Assembly (NCBI RefSeq): GCF_022919215.1 | Contig: NZ_CP095046.1 | Location: forward strand, 496,001-560,000 | Reading direction: 5' to 3' | Source of the DNA: Hymenobacter cellulosilyticus | GTDB taxonomy: Bacteria; Bacteroidota; Bacteroidia; Cytophagales; Hymenobacteraceae | Length of the DNA: 64,000 nt | In this document: piece after piece, positions 52,408 through 62,514 of the stretch | Position numbering within the stretch: the stretch's first letter is position 1 | How the letters are laid out: each line of letters starts with the position of its first letter | The notes under the pieces: model-generated | Databases searched by the model: none | Told to the model about the DNA's origin: nothing | The model's input: only the letters and a program-made list of their open reading frames with translations | Made by a program: the position numbers and the translations under genes

Positions 52408-52848
52408 ATGTTGTCGTTGCCTTCTGCCCGCTCCTATATTGTCGGATTCGGCCTGCTTAGCCAGGCGGTGCTCTGCGGCTGCGACTCGGGCTCCAGCGCG
52501 CAACCCCAGATTCCGCTTACGGCCTTTAATGAGGTACTCTTCCTGACCAACCAGGAGAACAGCGCCCTGCGCTTCGATAACGGGGCCGTGTATCACAAGG
52601 GTGGCGTGAGGGGCCTGATTGTGGTACGGCAGAACGCCAGCACCTATCTGGCCTTTGAGCGTGCCTGCACCTACAACTCGACCGACACCTGCGCCCGGGT
52701 TAAGATTTCGCCGTTTGTGAACCTGTTTGACCCTTGCTGCAAGTCGCAATTCAACTTTCAGGGCCAGCCACAGAGCGGTCCGGCCAACTTACCGCTGCGT
52801 CGGTACTCAACTTCGCTCTCGGGCAACACGCTGACAATCACAAACTAG
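52408..52848 (+). CDS. Rieske-fold-like lipoprotein without the histidine ligands
   Basis: A 146-residue lipoprotein from the ATG at 52408: signal and lipobox in LLSQAVLCGC. The mature part has the strand and loop order of a Rieske domain: AFERACTYNSTDTC, LFDPCCKSQFNFQGQPQSGP, LPLRRYSTSLSGNTLTITN. In true Rieske proteins the loops read CxH and CxxH; here they are CTY and CCK, so both His are missing and a 2Fe-2S cluster of Rieske type is unlikely. Similar Cys-only versions are, to my memory, frequent in Bacteroidota. Function unknown. Confidence 0.7.
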   Translation: MLSLPSARSYIVGFGLLSQAVLCGCDSGSSAQPQIPLTAFNEVLFLTNQENSALRFDNGAVYHKGGVRGLIVVRQNASTYLAFERACTYNSTDTCARVKISPFVNLFDPCCKSQFNFQGQPQSGPANLPLRRYSTSLSGNTLTITN

Positions 52849-52944
52849 AAAACTTTTTACAATTATTTTTGCAACAATGCTTGCAGGAAATCGCGCAGTG
52901 CACTAATATTGCACCCGCAACGACAGATAAACGTCGCCATAACC

Positions 52945-53018
52945 GCTTCCTTAGCTCAGCCGGTTAGAGCATCTGACTGTTAATCAGAGGGTCCCTGGTT
53001 CGAGCCCAGGAGGGAGCG
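52945..53018 (+). tRNA. tRNA-Asn (GTT)
   Basis: A full cloverleaf of 74 bases: acceptor GCTTCCT pairing with AGGGAGC (one G-T), D-arm GCTCAGCCGGTTAGAGC, anticodon loop with GTT at 52979-52981, and T-arm CCTGGTTCGAGCCCAGG. The discriminator is G and CCA is not encoded. Confidence 0.95.
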
Positions 53019-53028
53019 CTACGATTGG

Positions 53029-53061
53029 AAATACCCGCCCTTATCCGGCGGGTATTTTTGT
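53029..53061 (+). terminator. Terminator after tRNA-Asn
   Basis: 11-bp stem AAATACCCGCC/GGCGGGTATTT, followed by TT, G and TTTT. Confidence 0.85.
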
Positions 53062-53872
53062 TTTAGCCCCATCCGGCAGGATTGCTACATTACCCCAGAC
53101 GGGTATGACAGGCCATAGCGGTACAAAAACCGGTACGACTGCCCGTATGCAGCGCCAGACAGCCTACAAGCGTAAAATCAGCGTCTGCTGAACAGGAAGC
53201 ACGAACCCATCTGCTTAGAATTACAGAAGAGGTCACATTTACGGCATAACCTATTTTTTGCGAGAGTTAACACCGTCCATTTAGGGACAAGTTGTTCGAA
53301 AACGGACATGTTTTGCTGAATCACATTCATCCAAGGTTGCGCTTGTGAACTAGTGGTCAGTTAGTTATGCATATGGCGCGGGGTTTGGATTGCAGAGCAG
53401 GGACTGACCTATTCCCTGTTCGAAAATGGACAAAGCCATTTGCACTACCGTTACCAAGCAGCGCCAACGCGCCGCTATATGCTGGCCATCATTGACTTAC
53501 ACAAGTGGCTGAAAGCGCCGCGCAAGCAACAGGCGCGAGCAGATGGCAGCCGCTAAAAGCTTTTGGTTCCGCAGGTGTTCGAGCGCGCTACTCCCAGCCC
53601 GGAGCAAGATCATCATGGCCCGGGCGGCGTGGCGAAGCGGCACGGCCGCACGACCGAGACACGCCCCGATGGAGCGGAGGAGTGGCTGGGCCACACCGCC
53701 GTAATTCGCCTAGTGGGCGAAGACGTCGTGATGGTGGTCACGAACGCTGACACTAGCCATGGCTTGGAGTGGAGCGCCCGGTCGGCGGCCGTTCTCTGCA
53801 AACGACTTCGGCGCGGGGCCGCCTGTTGGTCGACTCTCCTCAGCACCTCCTCACGTTTCAACCTGCCTTTTT
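53062..53872. other. Gene-poor region upstream of the permease genes
   Basis: No gene I can support. Two copies of TTCGAAAAYGGACA (near 53292 and 53420) may be regulator sites. From about 53560 to 53890 a frame is open (VFERATPSPEQDHHGPGG, then LGHTAVIRLVGEDVVMVV) and reads like the end of an enzyme, but it has no start or family I can confirm; it may be a gene remnant. The permease gene starts inside its end. Confidence 0.4.
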
Positions 53873-55119
53873 ATGCTGCTCTCCTACCTTAAACTTGCCT
53901 GGAAGGTCTTGCTGCGGCGCAAGTTCTTCACCTTTATCAGCTTGTTCGGCATCAGCTTTACGCTCATGGTGCTGCTGGTGGTGGTGGCCCTGTTCGACTA
54001 CAGCGTGGGGGCCCGCACGCCCGAGTCGCGTATCGAGCGCATCGCGTTTATCACGTTTTTGAACCATGGCTTTGCGGATGGAAACCAAATAAATACCCCG
54101 CCCAGTCCTTACTTTCTTGATAAGTACGTGCGCCCGATGAAGTCGCCCGAGAAAATAGCTGTTTACTCGCTGTTTCGGACCAGCCCCAGCTACATCGGCA
54201 ACAAGAAGGTGGAACTCGATCTAAAGTTTACCGACAACGTGTTCTGGGAGGTCTTCGACTTTCACTTTCTCGACGGCAAGCCCTACAACGCCAACGACCT
54301 GCGCGATGCCAACCGCGTGGTGGTGATTTCGGAAACCACGGCCCGCAGCTATTTCGGCACCACCCGGGGCGTCGTGGGCCGCTCCCTTGAAGTGGACCAG
54401 CGCCGGTTTCAGGTGCTGGGTGTGGTCAGCGACGTGTCGATTCTGCGCTTCAACTCCTACGCCGAAGTGTGGGCCCCATGACTACCACCAAGGCCGACCT
54501 GCGCGGCCCTGCCCTGGAGGGCGAGTATTTCGCGGCGCTGCTAGCCCCCGAAGGCACTGACCTGGAAACCATCGACGCTGAGTATCAGCAGGTACTGAAG
54601 CGCGTGGTCAATCCCAACCCCGACGTGAAGACGCTGACCGCCCACGCCGACGACCTGTTGGCCACGTTGACCCGCCAAATCTTGGGGCAGGGAGAATCGG
54701 AATCACCTAAAATCACGGCCTTTTACTTTATCGCCTTTGGTCTGGCCTTGCTGTTCATGGCGTTGCCGGCGCTGAACCTGGTGAATATCAACCTGAGCCG
54801 CATCATGGATCGCAGTTCCGAAATAGGAGTGCGTAAAGCGTTTGGCGCCACCAGCAACACGCTGGTAGGGCAGTTTCTGATCGAGAATATATTTCTGACC
54901 CTACTGGGTGGGCTATTGGGGCTCGCGTTGGCCTACGGCGTCCTGGAGCTAATCAATGACGCCGGTTTGATTCCTTACGCCCGGCTCACGCTCAACGTGC
55001 GCGTATTTGGCTGGGCCTTGCTGGCTGCCGTGTTCTTTGGGGTGCTGTCGGGCGTGTATCCCGCCTTCAAAATGTCCAGGGTGGCGCCCGTTGAAGCCCT
55101 AAAAGTCAGCGCGAACTAA
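53873..55119 (+). CDS. ABC transporter permease, MacB/FtsX type (frameshifted)
   Basis: About 415 residues after one C is added to the run 54474-54477, which restores YAEVWAPMTTTKADLRGPAL. The N-terminal helix follows LLSYLKLAWKVLLRRKFFTF, then a periplasmic domain of about 220 residues (MacB-PCD type, NRVVVISETTARSYFGTTRG), then three helices of the FtsX domain with SSEIGVRKAFGATSNTLVGQ and AFKMSRVAPVEALKVSAN. It would form a heterodimer with the next gene product. No ATPase gene is adjacent. The role may be lipoprotein, antimicrobial or peptide export. Confidence 0.88.
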
Positions 55120-55145
55120 TTGTGTTTTCATAGCCTCTGCCTCCT

Positions 55146-56317
55146 ATGATACGTCATCTTTTGATCCTGATCTGGAACCGCAAGCGGTCCACCATGCTGC
55201 TGGCTGTGGAAATCTTGCTGTGCTTTTTCGTCCTCTTCGCGGTGAGCAGCCTGTTCCTGTACAACGTGTACCACTACCGCCAGCCGCTGGGCTTTGATTA
55301 CCAGAACGTGTGGGAAATCAACATTGACCCGAAGCGGATACGACTGACTTCCATCAACAGCTTCAGCTTGCCGTGCAGCGCTTAAAAACCACCAAAGGCG
55401 TGGTTGGCGTGAGCAAAACGGGTAGTAACACGCCCTTTTCATTTAATACGCGGATTGGCACTTATTTCTACAAAGGCGAAAGAATGCCCAAAAACGCAAA
55501 CCACGACGCCGACGACGAGTTGCGGGAAGTGCTGAAGCTCAACGTGGTGGAAGGCCGCTGGTTCGACAAACGCGACGCGGCTAGCACGCGCGCTCCTATC
55601 GTGATCAACATGGCGCTCAAAAACGCCGCGTTTCCCAACGAGAAAGCAGTGGGCCAACTGTTTACCGACGAAAAAGCCGAAAAAGAGTGGCAGGTAGTGG
55701 GGGTAGTGGACTACCGCGCGAAAGACGACTTCGCCGAAACTATCCCTGTCAGCTTTCGACGCCGCGTGCTGGAGTACGATACCGCCCAAAAAAGCACCCA
55801 TGGGGCGGCCGTTTTTTTGGTTCGGGTGCAGCCCGGCAGCGGCGCTGTGCTGGAGCAACAGCTAATCAAGGAAATTACCACCGTGGCAAAAGGCTGGTCG
55901 GTGACGGTAAATTCCTTGGAGCAGAACCGTGCACTGACCCTGAAAATTGCGCTGATACCACTTATCGTGCTTGGGCTGGTGTGCGGCTTCTTGGTTCTGA
56001 GCGTGGCGCTGGGATTGTTCGGGGTCTTGTGGCTGAGCATCAGCAAGCGCCGGGGCGAAATCGGGATACGCCGGGCGATGGGTGCTACGGCCGGCACTAT
56101 CGGCAGCCAGATGGTGGGCGAGATTTTGGTCGTCACAACGCTTGGCCTGCTGCCGGGGCTGCTGGTGGCGGCGCAGTTTCCGTTGGTGGGCGCGCTGGAT
56201 GTACCGGCCGGCGTGTACTTGATGGCAATAGGGCTGTCCGCTGCCTTAATTTACGGCCTCACAGTGTTCTGCGCCCTATACCCGAGCCTGCTGGCGGCGG
56301 GCATTCACCCGGGGTAG
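55146..56317 (+). CDS. ABC transporter permease, MacB/FtsX type, second subunit (frameshifted)
   Basis: About 390 residues after repair. It begins MIRHLLILIWNRKRSTMLLA, 26 bases after the preceding permease gene, so the two are one operon. The frame breaks near 55338; one G restores NIDPKADTTDFHQQLQLAVQ and the reading continues to the FtsX domain with SISKRRGEIGIRRAMGATAG and a final set of helices. The cognate ATPase is not in the window. Confidence 0.85.
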
Positions 56318-57082
56318 CGCTGCGGGAAGAGTAAACCCGCCCCGGCAGGCCCGGCGGCTTTTTCGCGTGCTTGTCCTGCTACAATAGTTCAGGAAAACGG
56401 TAATTTTCTTGAACAAAACCGATTAGAAAGACCCTTATGAACATCAACCTGCGGCAATTGCTGGAAGAATACGAAGTCCCCTGCCCCACTCACCGTTGAG
56501 GCGTTTTATTTGCTGTAGTAGTACTGCTTATCAGGCAATGATTCAGCTATGATTGTCAAAGCCCAACGCCAACAGACAGGGTTAAGAAACTTAAGCTACC
56601 ACTCTGCATCTTTCAGTTATTCGCCGCTGTACCTGGGCGACTGCTATGGCAGCTATAAAGCAGGCATCGTTTGATAATTCGGGCCATCAACAAGAGTATA
56701 TTGTGCAGGTGCAGGTTGATGCAGCGCTGAACTTGATTCAGAACTAATCACCTATCGCCTCCTACGGGCGGCCTGTGTGGCTTTGGAGTTAGTATTGTGG
56801 ACCCTGTAGACGAAGAGAATGTAACGAGTATTTGTCTCTTCCCAACGGCGAGATATACTCGCCACCATCCTGCTAGCTTAACCGTCAAGTTTTATCCGGA
56901 ATCCTATAGACTCCTACAAGAGCTGCAAAAAGGAATCGGTCTATTGAAGGAAAACATCATAAGTTGACTAAAGCCAATCTATAACGCAGCCCAGCAGTAG
57001 AATGCCTTGCGGTAAGCGCGGCAGGCTGTAACTCAATCCGCCGGATTGGGGTACCTACTAGCCTACCTAAATTCTTACCGCT
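56318..57082. other. Gene-poor region with a possible short ORF
   Basis: About 765 bases without a clear gene. The frame at 56737-56967 is open and coherent (VDPVDEENVTSICLFPTARY, LTVKFYPESYRLLQELQKGI), possibly starting at GTG 56797, for about 56 residues. A very short frame at 56437 (MNINLRQLLEEYEVP) looks like a truncated start of another gene. Both may be remnants. Confidence 0.35.
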
Positions 57083-57877
57083 ATGACCAACCAAACTGTC
57101 CTAATTACCGGGGCCTCCAGTGGCATCGGCTTCGAGCTGGCCCGCTGCTTTGCCCGCGACCAGTACCGCCTTGTTCTTTCCGCCCGCCCCGGGGCCGACC
57201 TGCAAGAGGCTGCCCAAAAGTTGCAGCAGGAGTTTGCCGGCGTGCAGACCATTGTTATTCCCGCCGACCTAAGCACCCACGAAGGCCCGGTGCAGCTGTT
57301 TGAGGAAACCCAGCGCCAGGGCTTGCAGATTGATATATTGGTCAACGACGCCGGCTTTGGGGAGGCAGGCTTGTTCGTAGAAACCGACCTGCAGAAGGAA
57401 ATGGGCATCGTCCACGTCAACGTATTGGCCTTGATGACGCTGACCAAGCTCTTTTTGCGCGAAATGGTGACCCGCAATTCGGGTAAGATCCTGCAGCTGG
57501 GCTCGGTCGTGTCGTTCTTGCCCAACCCGCGCCAAGCCGTATATGCCGCCACCAAGGCGTTTGTTCTCTCCTTCTCGGAAGCCCTGCAGCACGAGCTCAA
57601 GGAGATGAAGTCGGAGGTGACAATGACGATTCTGTGCCCACCCGCCACGGAAACCGACTTCTTCCGGGTAGCCAATGCCGAGGATACCAAAGTAGGCCAG
57701 AGCAAGAAAGCTACGCCCGAGGAAGTGGCCGAAGGCGGCTATAAAGGCCTGCTCAACGGCGAGGCCCGGGTGCTGCCCACCTTCGGAGCCAAGCTCAACT
57801 TTGCCTCCAGCGCCCTGTTCTCCGACTCCCTGCTGGCCACGATGATGAACACGCAGATGCAGCCGGAAAAGGAATAA
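57083..57877 (+). CDS. Short-chain dehydrogenase/reductase
   Basis: A 264-residue classical SDR: cofactor motif TGASSGIG (about 9-16), NDAGFGEAG, catalytic Ser in LQLGSVVSF and YAATK (Tyr about 153). The Ser-Tyr-Lys triad is complete. Substrate unknown; close relatives are annotated as DltE-like or general NAD(P) oxidoreductases. Monocistronic, ending at a long hairpin shared with the GH97 gene. Confidence 0.9.
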   Translation: MTNQTVLITGASSGIGFELARCFARDQYRLVLSARPGADLQEAAQKLQQEFAGVQTIVIPADLSTHEGPVQLFEETQRQGLQIDILVNDAGFGEAGLFVETDLQKEMGIVHVNVLALMTLTKLFLREMVTRNSGKILQLGSVVSFLPNPRQAVYAATKAFVLSFSEALQHELKEMKSEVTMTILCPPATETDFFRVANAEDTKVGQSKKATPEEVAEGGYKGLLNGEARVLPTFGAKLNFASSALFSDSLLATMMNTQMQPEKE

Positions 57878-57884
57878 ACTGTCC

Positions 57885-57941
57885 GCATCCCACTAAAAAG
57901 CCCGACCAGTAATGCACTGGTCGGGCTTTTTAGTGGGATGC
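57885..57941. terminator. Bidirectional hairpin terminator
   Basis: Perfect 26-bp stem (arm starts GCATCCCACTAAAAAGCCCG) with loop AATGC, between convergent SDR and GH97 genes. Confidence 0.92.
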
Positions 57942-57962
57942 TGGATGATTGGTAGCCAGGTC

Positions 57963-60084
57963 TTACTTGCCAACGGGCTTGATGCTGATGGCCGTGCCCC
58001 CGCCGGGGCCAGCTGCAGCTTGAGCGTGGTTTTGCTGTCCACTTTCTGCTTGCGGATCTGGTAGACCATGGGGCTCTTGTCCCAGCTGGCGCCTTTGCCG
58101 TCGGCGTAGATGGTGGCTTCGTAGCGCTGCCCGGGCGTGAGAAAGTCCAGCTTGACCTGCTGCTGCCGGGCCTGCTCGTCGGTAATGCTGCCCACGTACC
58201 ACTCGTCCTTGCCCTTGGCCTTGCGGGCCGTGGTGATATACTCGCCGGGCTCGGCCAGCAGAATACGGGTATCGTCCCAATCCACGGGCACGTCGCGGAT
58301 AAACTGGAAGGCGTCGAGGTGCTGCTCATAGGCCTCGGGCAGGTCGGCGGCCATCTGCAGCGGGCTGTACAGCGTCACGTACAAAGCCAGCTGCTTGGTG
58401 AGCGTGGTATGCACCTGCTTGCCCTGGTTGCGGGCCGGGTTCCAGCTTTCGAGCTTGATCTGGAAGATGCCGGGCGTGTAGTCCATCGGCCCGCCGATAA
58501 GCCGGGTGAAGGGCAAGATGGTTTCGTGCTCGGGTGGGTTGCCACTGCTCCAGGCGTTGAACTCATTGCCGCGGGCCGCTTCCGAGGCCAACCAGTTGGG
58601 ATACGTGCGGTGCAGGCCCGTGGGCCGCACCGACTCGTGCATGTCGACCATCAGGTGGTTATCAGCTGTTTTCTGGGCCGTGCGCACGTAGTGGTTTACC
58701 ATCCATTGCCCGTCGTGGTGCTCCCCGCGCGGAATGATGCGGCCCACGTAGCCGGTTTTCACCGCGTCGTAGTTGTGGTCCTTCATAAAGCGGTAAGCCG
58801 CATCCTGGCGCCGCTCGTAGTTGGTCACCGATGAGCTGGTTTCGTGGTGCATCATCAGCTTCACGCCCTTGCTCTGGGCGTATTGTTGCAGCTCGGCCAC
58901 GTTGAAGTCCGGGTAGGGCGTCACGAAGTCGAAAACTTCCTCTTTCCAGTTATTGGCCCAGTCTTCCCAGCCTACGTTCCAGCCTTCCACCAGCACGCTC
59001 TGCAGGCCGTATTTGGCGGCAAAGTCAATGTAGCGTTTCACGTTGGCCGTGTTGGCGCCGTGGTGGCCGTTGGGCGTGAGCTTGTTCCAGTCGGTGTCGG
59101 CCAGCTTGATGTTGCTCACGTCGGAGTAGTTCCAGCTGGCTTTGTTGACGTGCATTTCCCACCACACGCCCACAAACTTCTGGGGCTGAATCCAGCTGGT
59201 TTCGGTGAGCTTGGTGGGTTCGTTCAGGTTGAGCACCAGTTTGGAGGCCAGTACTTCCGGGGCCTTGTTGCTCACAATAATGGTACGCCAGGGCGTGTGC
59301 TCGGGGCCTGCAGGTAGGCCTTGGCCCCGGTGCCGGTGGCGTCGGGCACCAGCTGACTGCTCAGACCGAAGGTTTTGGTGTCCACGTTGAGCATCATAGC
59401 CGGGTAGTTGACCAGGGCTGCCTCGTGGATGTTGATGTAGAGCCCGTCGTCCGACTTAAGCATCAGCGGCGTCTGCACCCGCTGGGGCGCCGATTTAAGC
59501 TGAATAGGCTCGATATTGGCCGAGTTGACCTCACTCAGGCGGGTGGTGCTGTAGGTATACTCGTTGGAATCGTAGTCGCCCGGAATCCAGAAGGCCTTGT
59601 GGTTGGCGGGCAGGTTGAACTCGGTTTTCTCGTCCTGCACCGTGAAATACTGCAGCGTGGGCTGGGCCGGAAACTCGTAGCGAAAGCCCACGCCGTCGGC
59701 AAAGACGCGGAAGACGACGTCCAGCTGCCGGCTGGGGGCCGCGGGTTGGCGCAGATGCACCGTAAGCTGCTGGTAATGGTTGCGGATGCTTTTGACCTCG
59801 CCCCACACCGGCTGCCAGGTTTCGTCTACCTCCTTGGTTTCGCTGCCTACCAGCTCCAGCGGCCCGTCAAAGCCCTTGCCGTCGGCCAGCGCCAAGCCCA
59901 GCCGGGAAGGTTTCAGCACCGTTTTAGCCCCCAAATGCACGGCGTACGTGGGCTGACCACCGGGTGCCAGAGCGAAGGTGAGACTTACCTGCTCCATGCG
60001 GGCCGTCAGGGGCGCAGCAGTCTGCCCGCTCACGCGCAAGCCCGCGGAGCAGAGCAGGGCCACCAAGAAAAAGTTCTTCATCAA
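57963..60084 (-). CDS. Glycoside hydrolase family 97 (alpha-glucosidase, SusB-like), two frameshifts
   Basis: Exported enzyme of about 707 residues after repair. Signal MMKNFFLVALLCSAGLRVSG, N-terminal beta-sandwich with DGVGFRYEFPAQ, catalytic (beta/alpha)8 barrel with GEHHDGQWMVNHY (about 453), DMHESVRPTGLHRTYPN (about 483) and EAARGNEF (about 505), and a C-terminal beta domain ending AISIKPVGK. The Glu set at GEHH, HES and EAARGNEF matches the inverting SusB type rather than the retaining GH97 branch. Frame breaks at 59303-59306 and 58005-58008 are each cured by one base (restoring APEHTPWRTIIVSNKAPEVL and LAPGGGTAISI). No susCD next to it. Confidence 0.93.
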
Positions 60085-60250
60085 TATGTAGTAAGATTCT
60101 CAAAAACTACCATTTGGGCTCCGCCAATAGCAGCCGCCGGTCGGACGCCAGCCGCGCCTGTAGTACGCCGCGGAGGCTACCAAAAGTAGGGAATAGTTGC
60201 GGAGTTTATTCATATAAGCCGGGCTCCTACTGGCGGTTGCCCTAACACGC

Positions 60251-60286
60251 AAAACGCCCCGCCGGATGGGCGGGGCGCTGATTTTT
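60251..60286. terminator. Terminator of the P450/SPASM cluster
   Basis: 9-bp stem CGCCCCGCC/GGCGGGGCG with loop GGATG; T runs on both sides. It ends the leftward cluster and separates it from GH97. Confidence 0.8.
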
Positions 60287-60315
60287 GCCACCAAAATAGG
60301 TAGACCGACGGGGTC

Positions 60316-61242
60316 TTAGGCCTCAGCCAGAAGCGGCTCACTCAACTCCTTACTGTAGCCGATGAAGCTTTCCAGCAGCTGATGCGGAACGTTACGCAGG
60401 CAAGAAGGCTCCGAAGCCAGAAAGGCCTCGGCGGCTACCCGGAAATCGGCATACCGCTTCTGATAGAAAAGTCGCACTACCAGCAGCCACTTCTGCAGGA
60501 ATTCCTCCTGCGGCTCCTGCAACACGAAGTCGGGTGCGGCCTGCAGAATTGGGGTGATAAAGCCCTCACTGTCGCGGACAAACGCCTCGGCATCGGCGCC
60601 TTTCTGCAGGTTGGTCAGCGTTTCGCACAGCATCAGGGCCAGCAGCGAGTACCGCATCTGAATGAGGTCGGCCGTGTAGGCGCTCAGGTAGTTGCGGTTC
60701 AAATCCGTCAGAACGTTGGCGTGGCCCGTCATCAGAAAGCAGATGGCGTCCGACAGAATCTCGAATCCGCGCTCCGGCTGCTGCAGCCCAAAATACACCT
60801 TGGCCAGGTTGTGATACTGCGACACCCGGTCGAATACCAGAAACTCCAGGCCGTTGGCCTCCAGCGTAATGTTGTTGCTCAGAGCGTTGTGCACCAGCCG
60901 AATGGCTTCTGTGGGGTTGCCAGTGCGGTAGTGGTAGAACGACTTGGACCGGTCGTAGATATTTGACAGGAACAGCCTCAGAAGGGACTTTTCCGCAGGT
61001 ATTGCAGCAACGTACTTCTCTCCACGCTCAAAAAGATGTCGAGCCATGTGGAGTCTTCGCCCGCCAGACTCGGCTGCTCCATCGGCGAAGAGCTTAGAAA
61101 CAATGAATAGAGTTTGTCGATCATAAGGCGGTAGAATTCGAATTAGAGCCTCTGTATATACTTTAACATAGGTATTGGTTTCAATCAGCTGACTGCGGTT
61201 CCACTTCATCTTAGCGGATACGGGCGTGTTGGTCGTGGCCAT
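60316..61242 (-). CDS. Helical protein of the P450/SPASM cluster
   Basis: A 308-residue, all-helical soluble protein that I do not recognise. Segments such as ADGAAESGGRRLHMARHLFE, TEAIRLVHNALSNNITLEAN and QYHNLAKVYFGLQQPERGFE have TPR-like spacing. No catalytic motif. Its start codon lies one base after the stop of the pseudo-radical-SAM gene, so the two are translationally coupled and likely act together. It could be a scaffold, a precursor-binding factor or a regulator; sequence alone does not decide. Confidence 0.7.
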   Translation of the reverse strand: MATTNTPVSAKMKWNRSQLIETNTYVKVYTEALIRILPPYDRQTLFIVSKLFADGAAESGGRRLHMARHLFERGEKYVAAIPAEKSLLRLFLSNIYDRSKSFYHYRTGNPTEAIRLVHNALSNNITLEANGLEFLVFDRVSQYHNLAKVYFGLQQPERGFEILSDAICFLMTGHANVLTDLNRNYLSAYTADLIQMRYSLLALMLCETLTNLQKGADAEAFVRDSEGFITPILQAAPDFVLQEPQEEFLQKWLLVVRLFYQKRYADFRVAAEAFLASEPSCLRNVPHQLLESFIGYSKELSEPLLAEA

Positions 61243-61243
61243 A

Positions 61244-62430
61244 CTAGCAGGATCTAACGAGGTTATATTTCAGCTCTACCTTCTTCATAAAGTTCTGCAC
61301 GAAAGCCGGGCAATCCTGGTCGTGGGTGCTGCTTTTATCGGCGCGCCCGCCGCACATGGGCAGATAAATACAGGCTGAGCAGCTGATCTGGCTGGCCCGG
61401 AGCAAGTCGCTGATGCTCGTGTCGTAGAACCGGCGCGTAGCCAGGGCTTCGGCCGTATCCAGCTCTACCGGGGCGTGGTCCAGCTTCAGCACGGCCGCCG
61501 CAGCCTGTGTCCGGATTGGCGCTCCGTGGTGGAAGTAGGTGTTGGTAGGCGCGGGCAGCAAATTCAGACACACGTTGTGATTACCTACTTCCTGAAGCCA
61601 GGCCAGTTCCTGCTCCGGCGTGCCATTTTCGGCATCGGCGGTTGCCGGGGCAGCAGCTGCACAAAGATGTCCGTGCTTAGGGCCTGCTTGAGTTGCTGAA
61701 ACTCCTGCACAACCTCCGTCACCCGGGTGGTGGCGCTGGTCGTCAGCAGCTGAATGGCTACCGGTGCCGGGGGCTGCCCGGCCATGGGTCCCTGCAACGC
61801 TCGCAGCTCCTGAAACACCAGCGGCACGTGGGCCTGCTCTACCGGCAATACCAGCGAAACTTTGGTCACTCGGGCCTGCAATACCTTGGTAAATGGCGGC
61901 ACGGGAGCTGAATTACTGCCACTCAGGCTTACCAGCTGATATTCTTTCTGCTGAGCTGCCACAGGGCCCAGCGTGTTCAGAAACGAGCTTAGCCAGTGAA
62001 TGCGCTGCAAGCCCGCCGCCACCGAAGCCCCGGCCACGATGAGTACCAGCTTCTTTTTGGTAGCCGCCCCGTGCTCGTCCAGCAGGCGGGCAATGGTGTG
62101 CTGCAGCTCCTCATCCAGCACTGCCGCCGAGCCCAGGTACACCGACAGCTCGGCCCCGCTCGTATCCAGGGCCATGAGCTGGTTGCGGGTAATTACCTCC
62201 TCCAGCTCATCCTCATCCGCGGGCACAATCAGCTCGTGGTACATGAGCACGTTGAACAGGTTGTCGGGAATAGCTGTGAAGTTGCCGGCCTCAATCAGCG
62301 ACCAGACGTAGTTGGAAATAGTAATGCCCATCCCCTTCCGCGTCGAGAAGAGCATGCGCTTGGATGTCAGCGTTTCTTCCGCGTCGAAGGCATCTGAGAG
62401 AAGCGCGTATCTGGATTTCTTTAAATTCAT
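61244..62430 (-). CDS. Pseudo-radical-SAM protein with SPASM-type cysteines (frameshifted)
   Basis: About 395 residues after repair. The N-terminus (MNLKKSRYALLSDAFDAEET, NLFNVLMYHELIVPADEDEL) matches the opening of Bacteroidota radical-SAM/SPASM peptide maturases. The next segment, where CxxxCxxC should be, is SGAELSVYLGSAAVLDEELQ without any cysteine. The C-terminus keeps a SPASM-like set: CSACIYLPMC (about 350), GGRADKSSTHDQDCPAF and a final Cys. So it cannot make the radical but may hold Fe-S clusters or the substrate. The break near 61636-61640 is cured by one base (LPRQPPDAENGTPEQELAWL). I recall similar pseudo-rSAM partners in Bacteroidales GG-leader peptide systems. Confidence 0.75.
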
Positions 62431-62514
62431 ACCCGAGTTCTTTACACTGTGGAGTAAGATGTAGTCCTGCCTACCAAGCCAGCCGGCCAGCCGCCACGCA
62501 GCCACCGAAGAACC

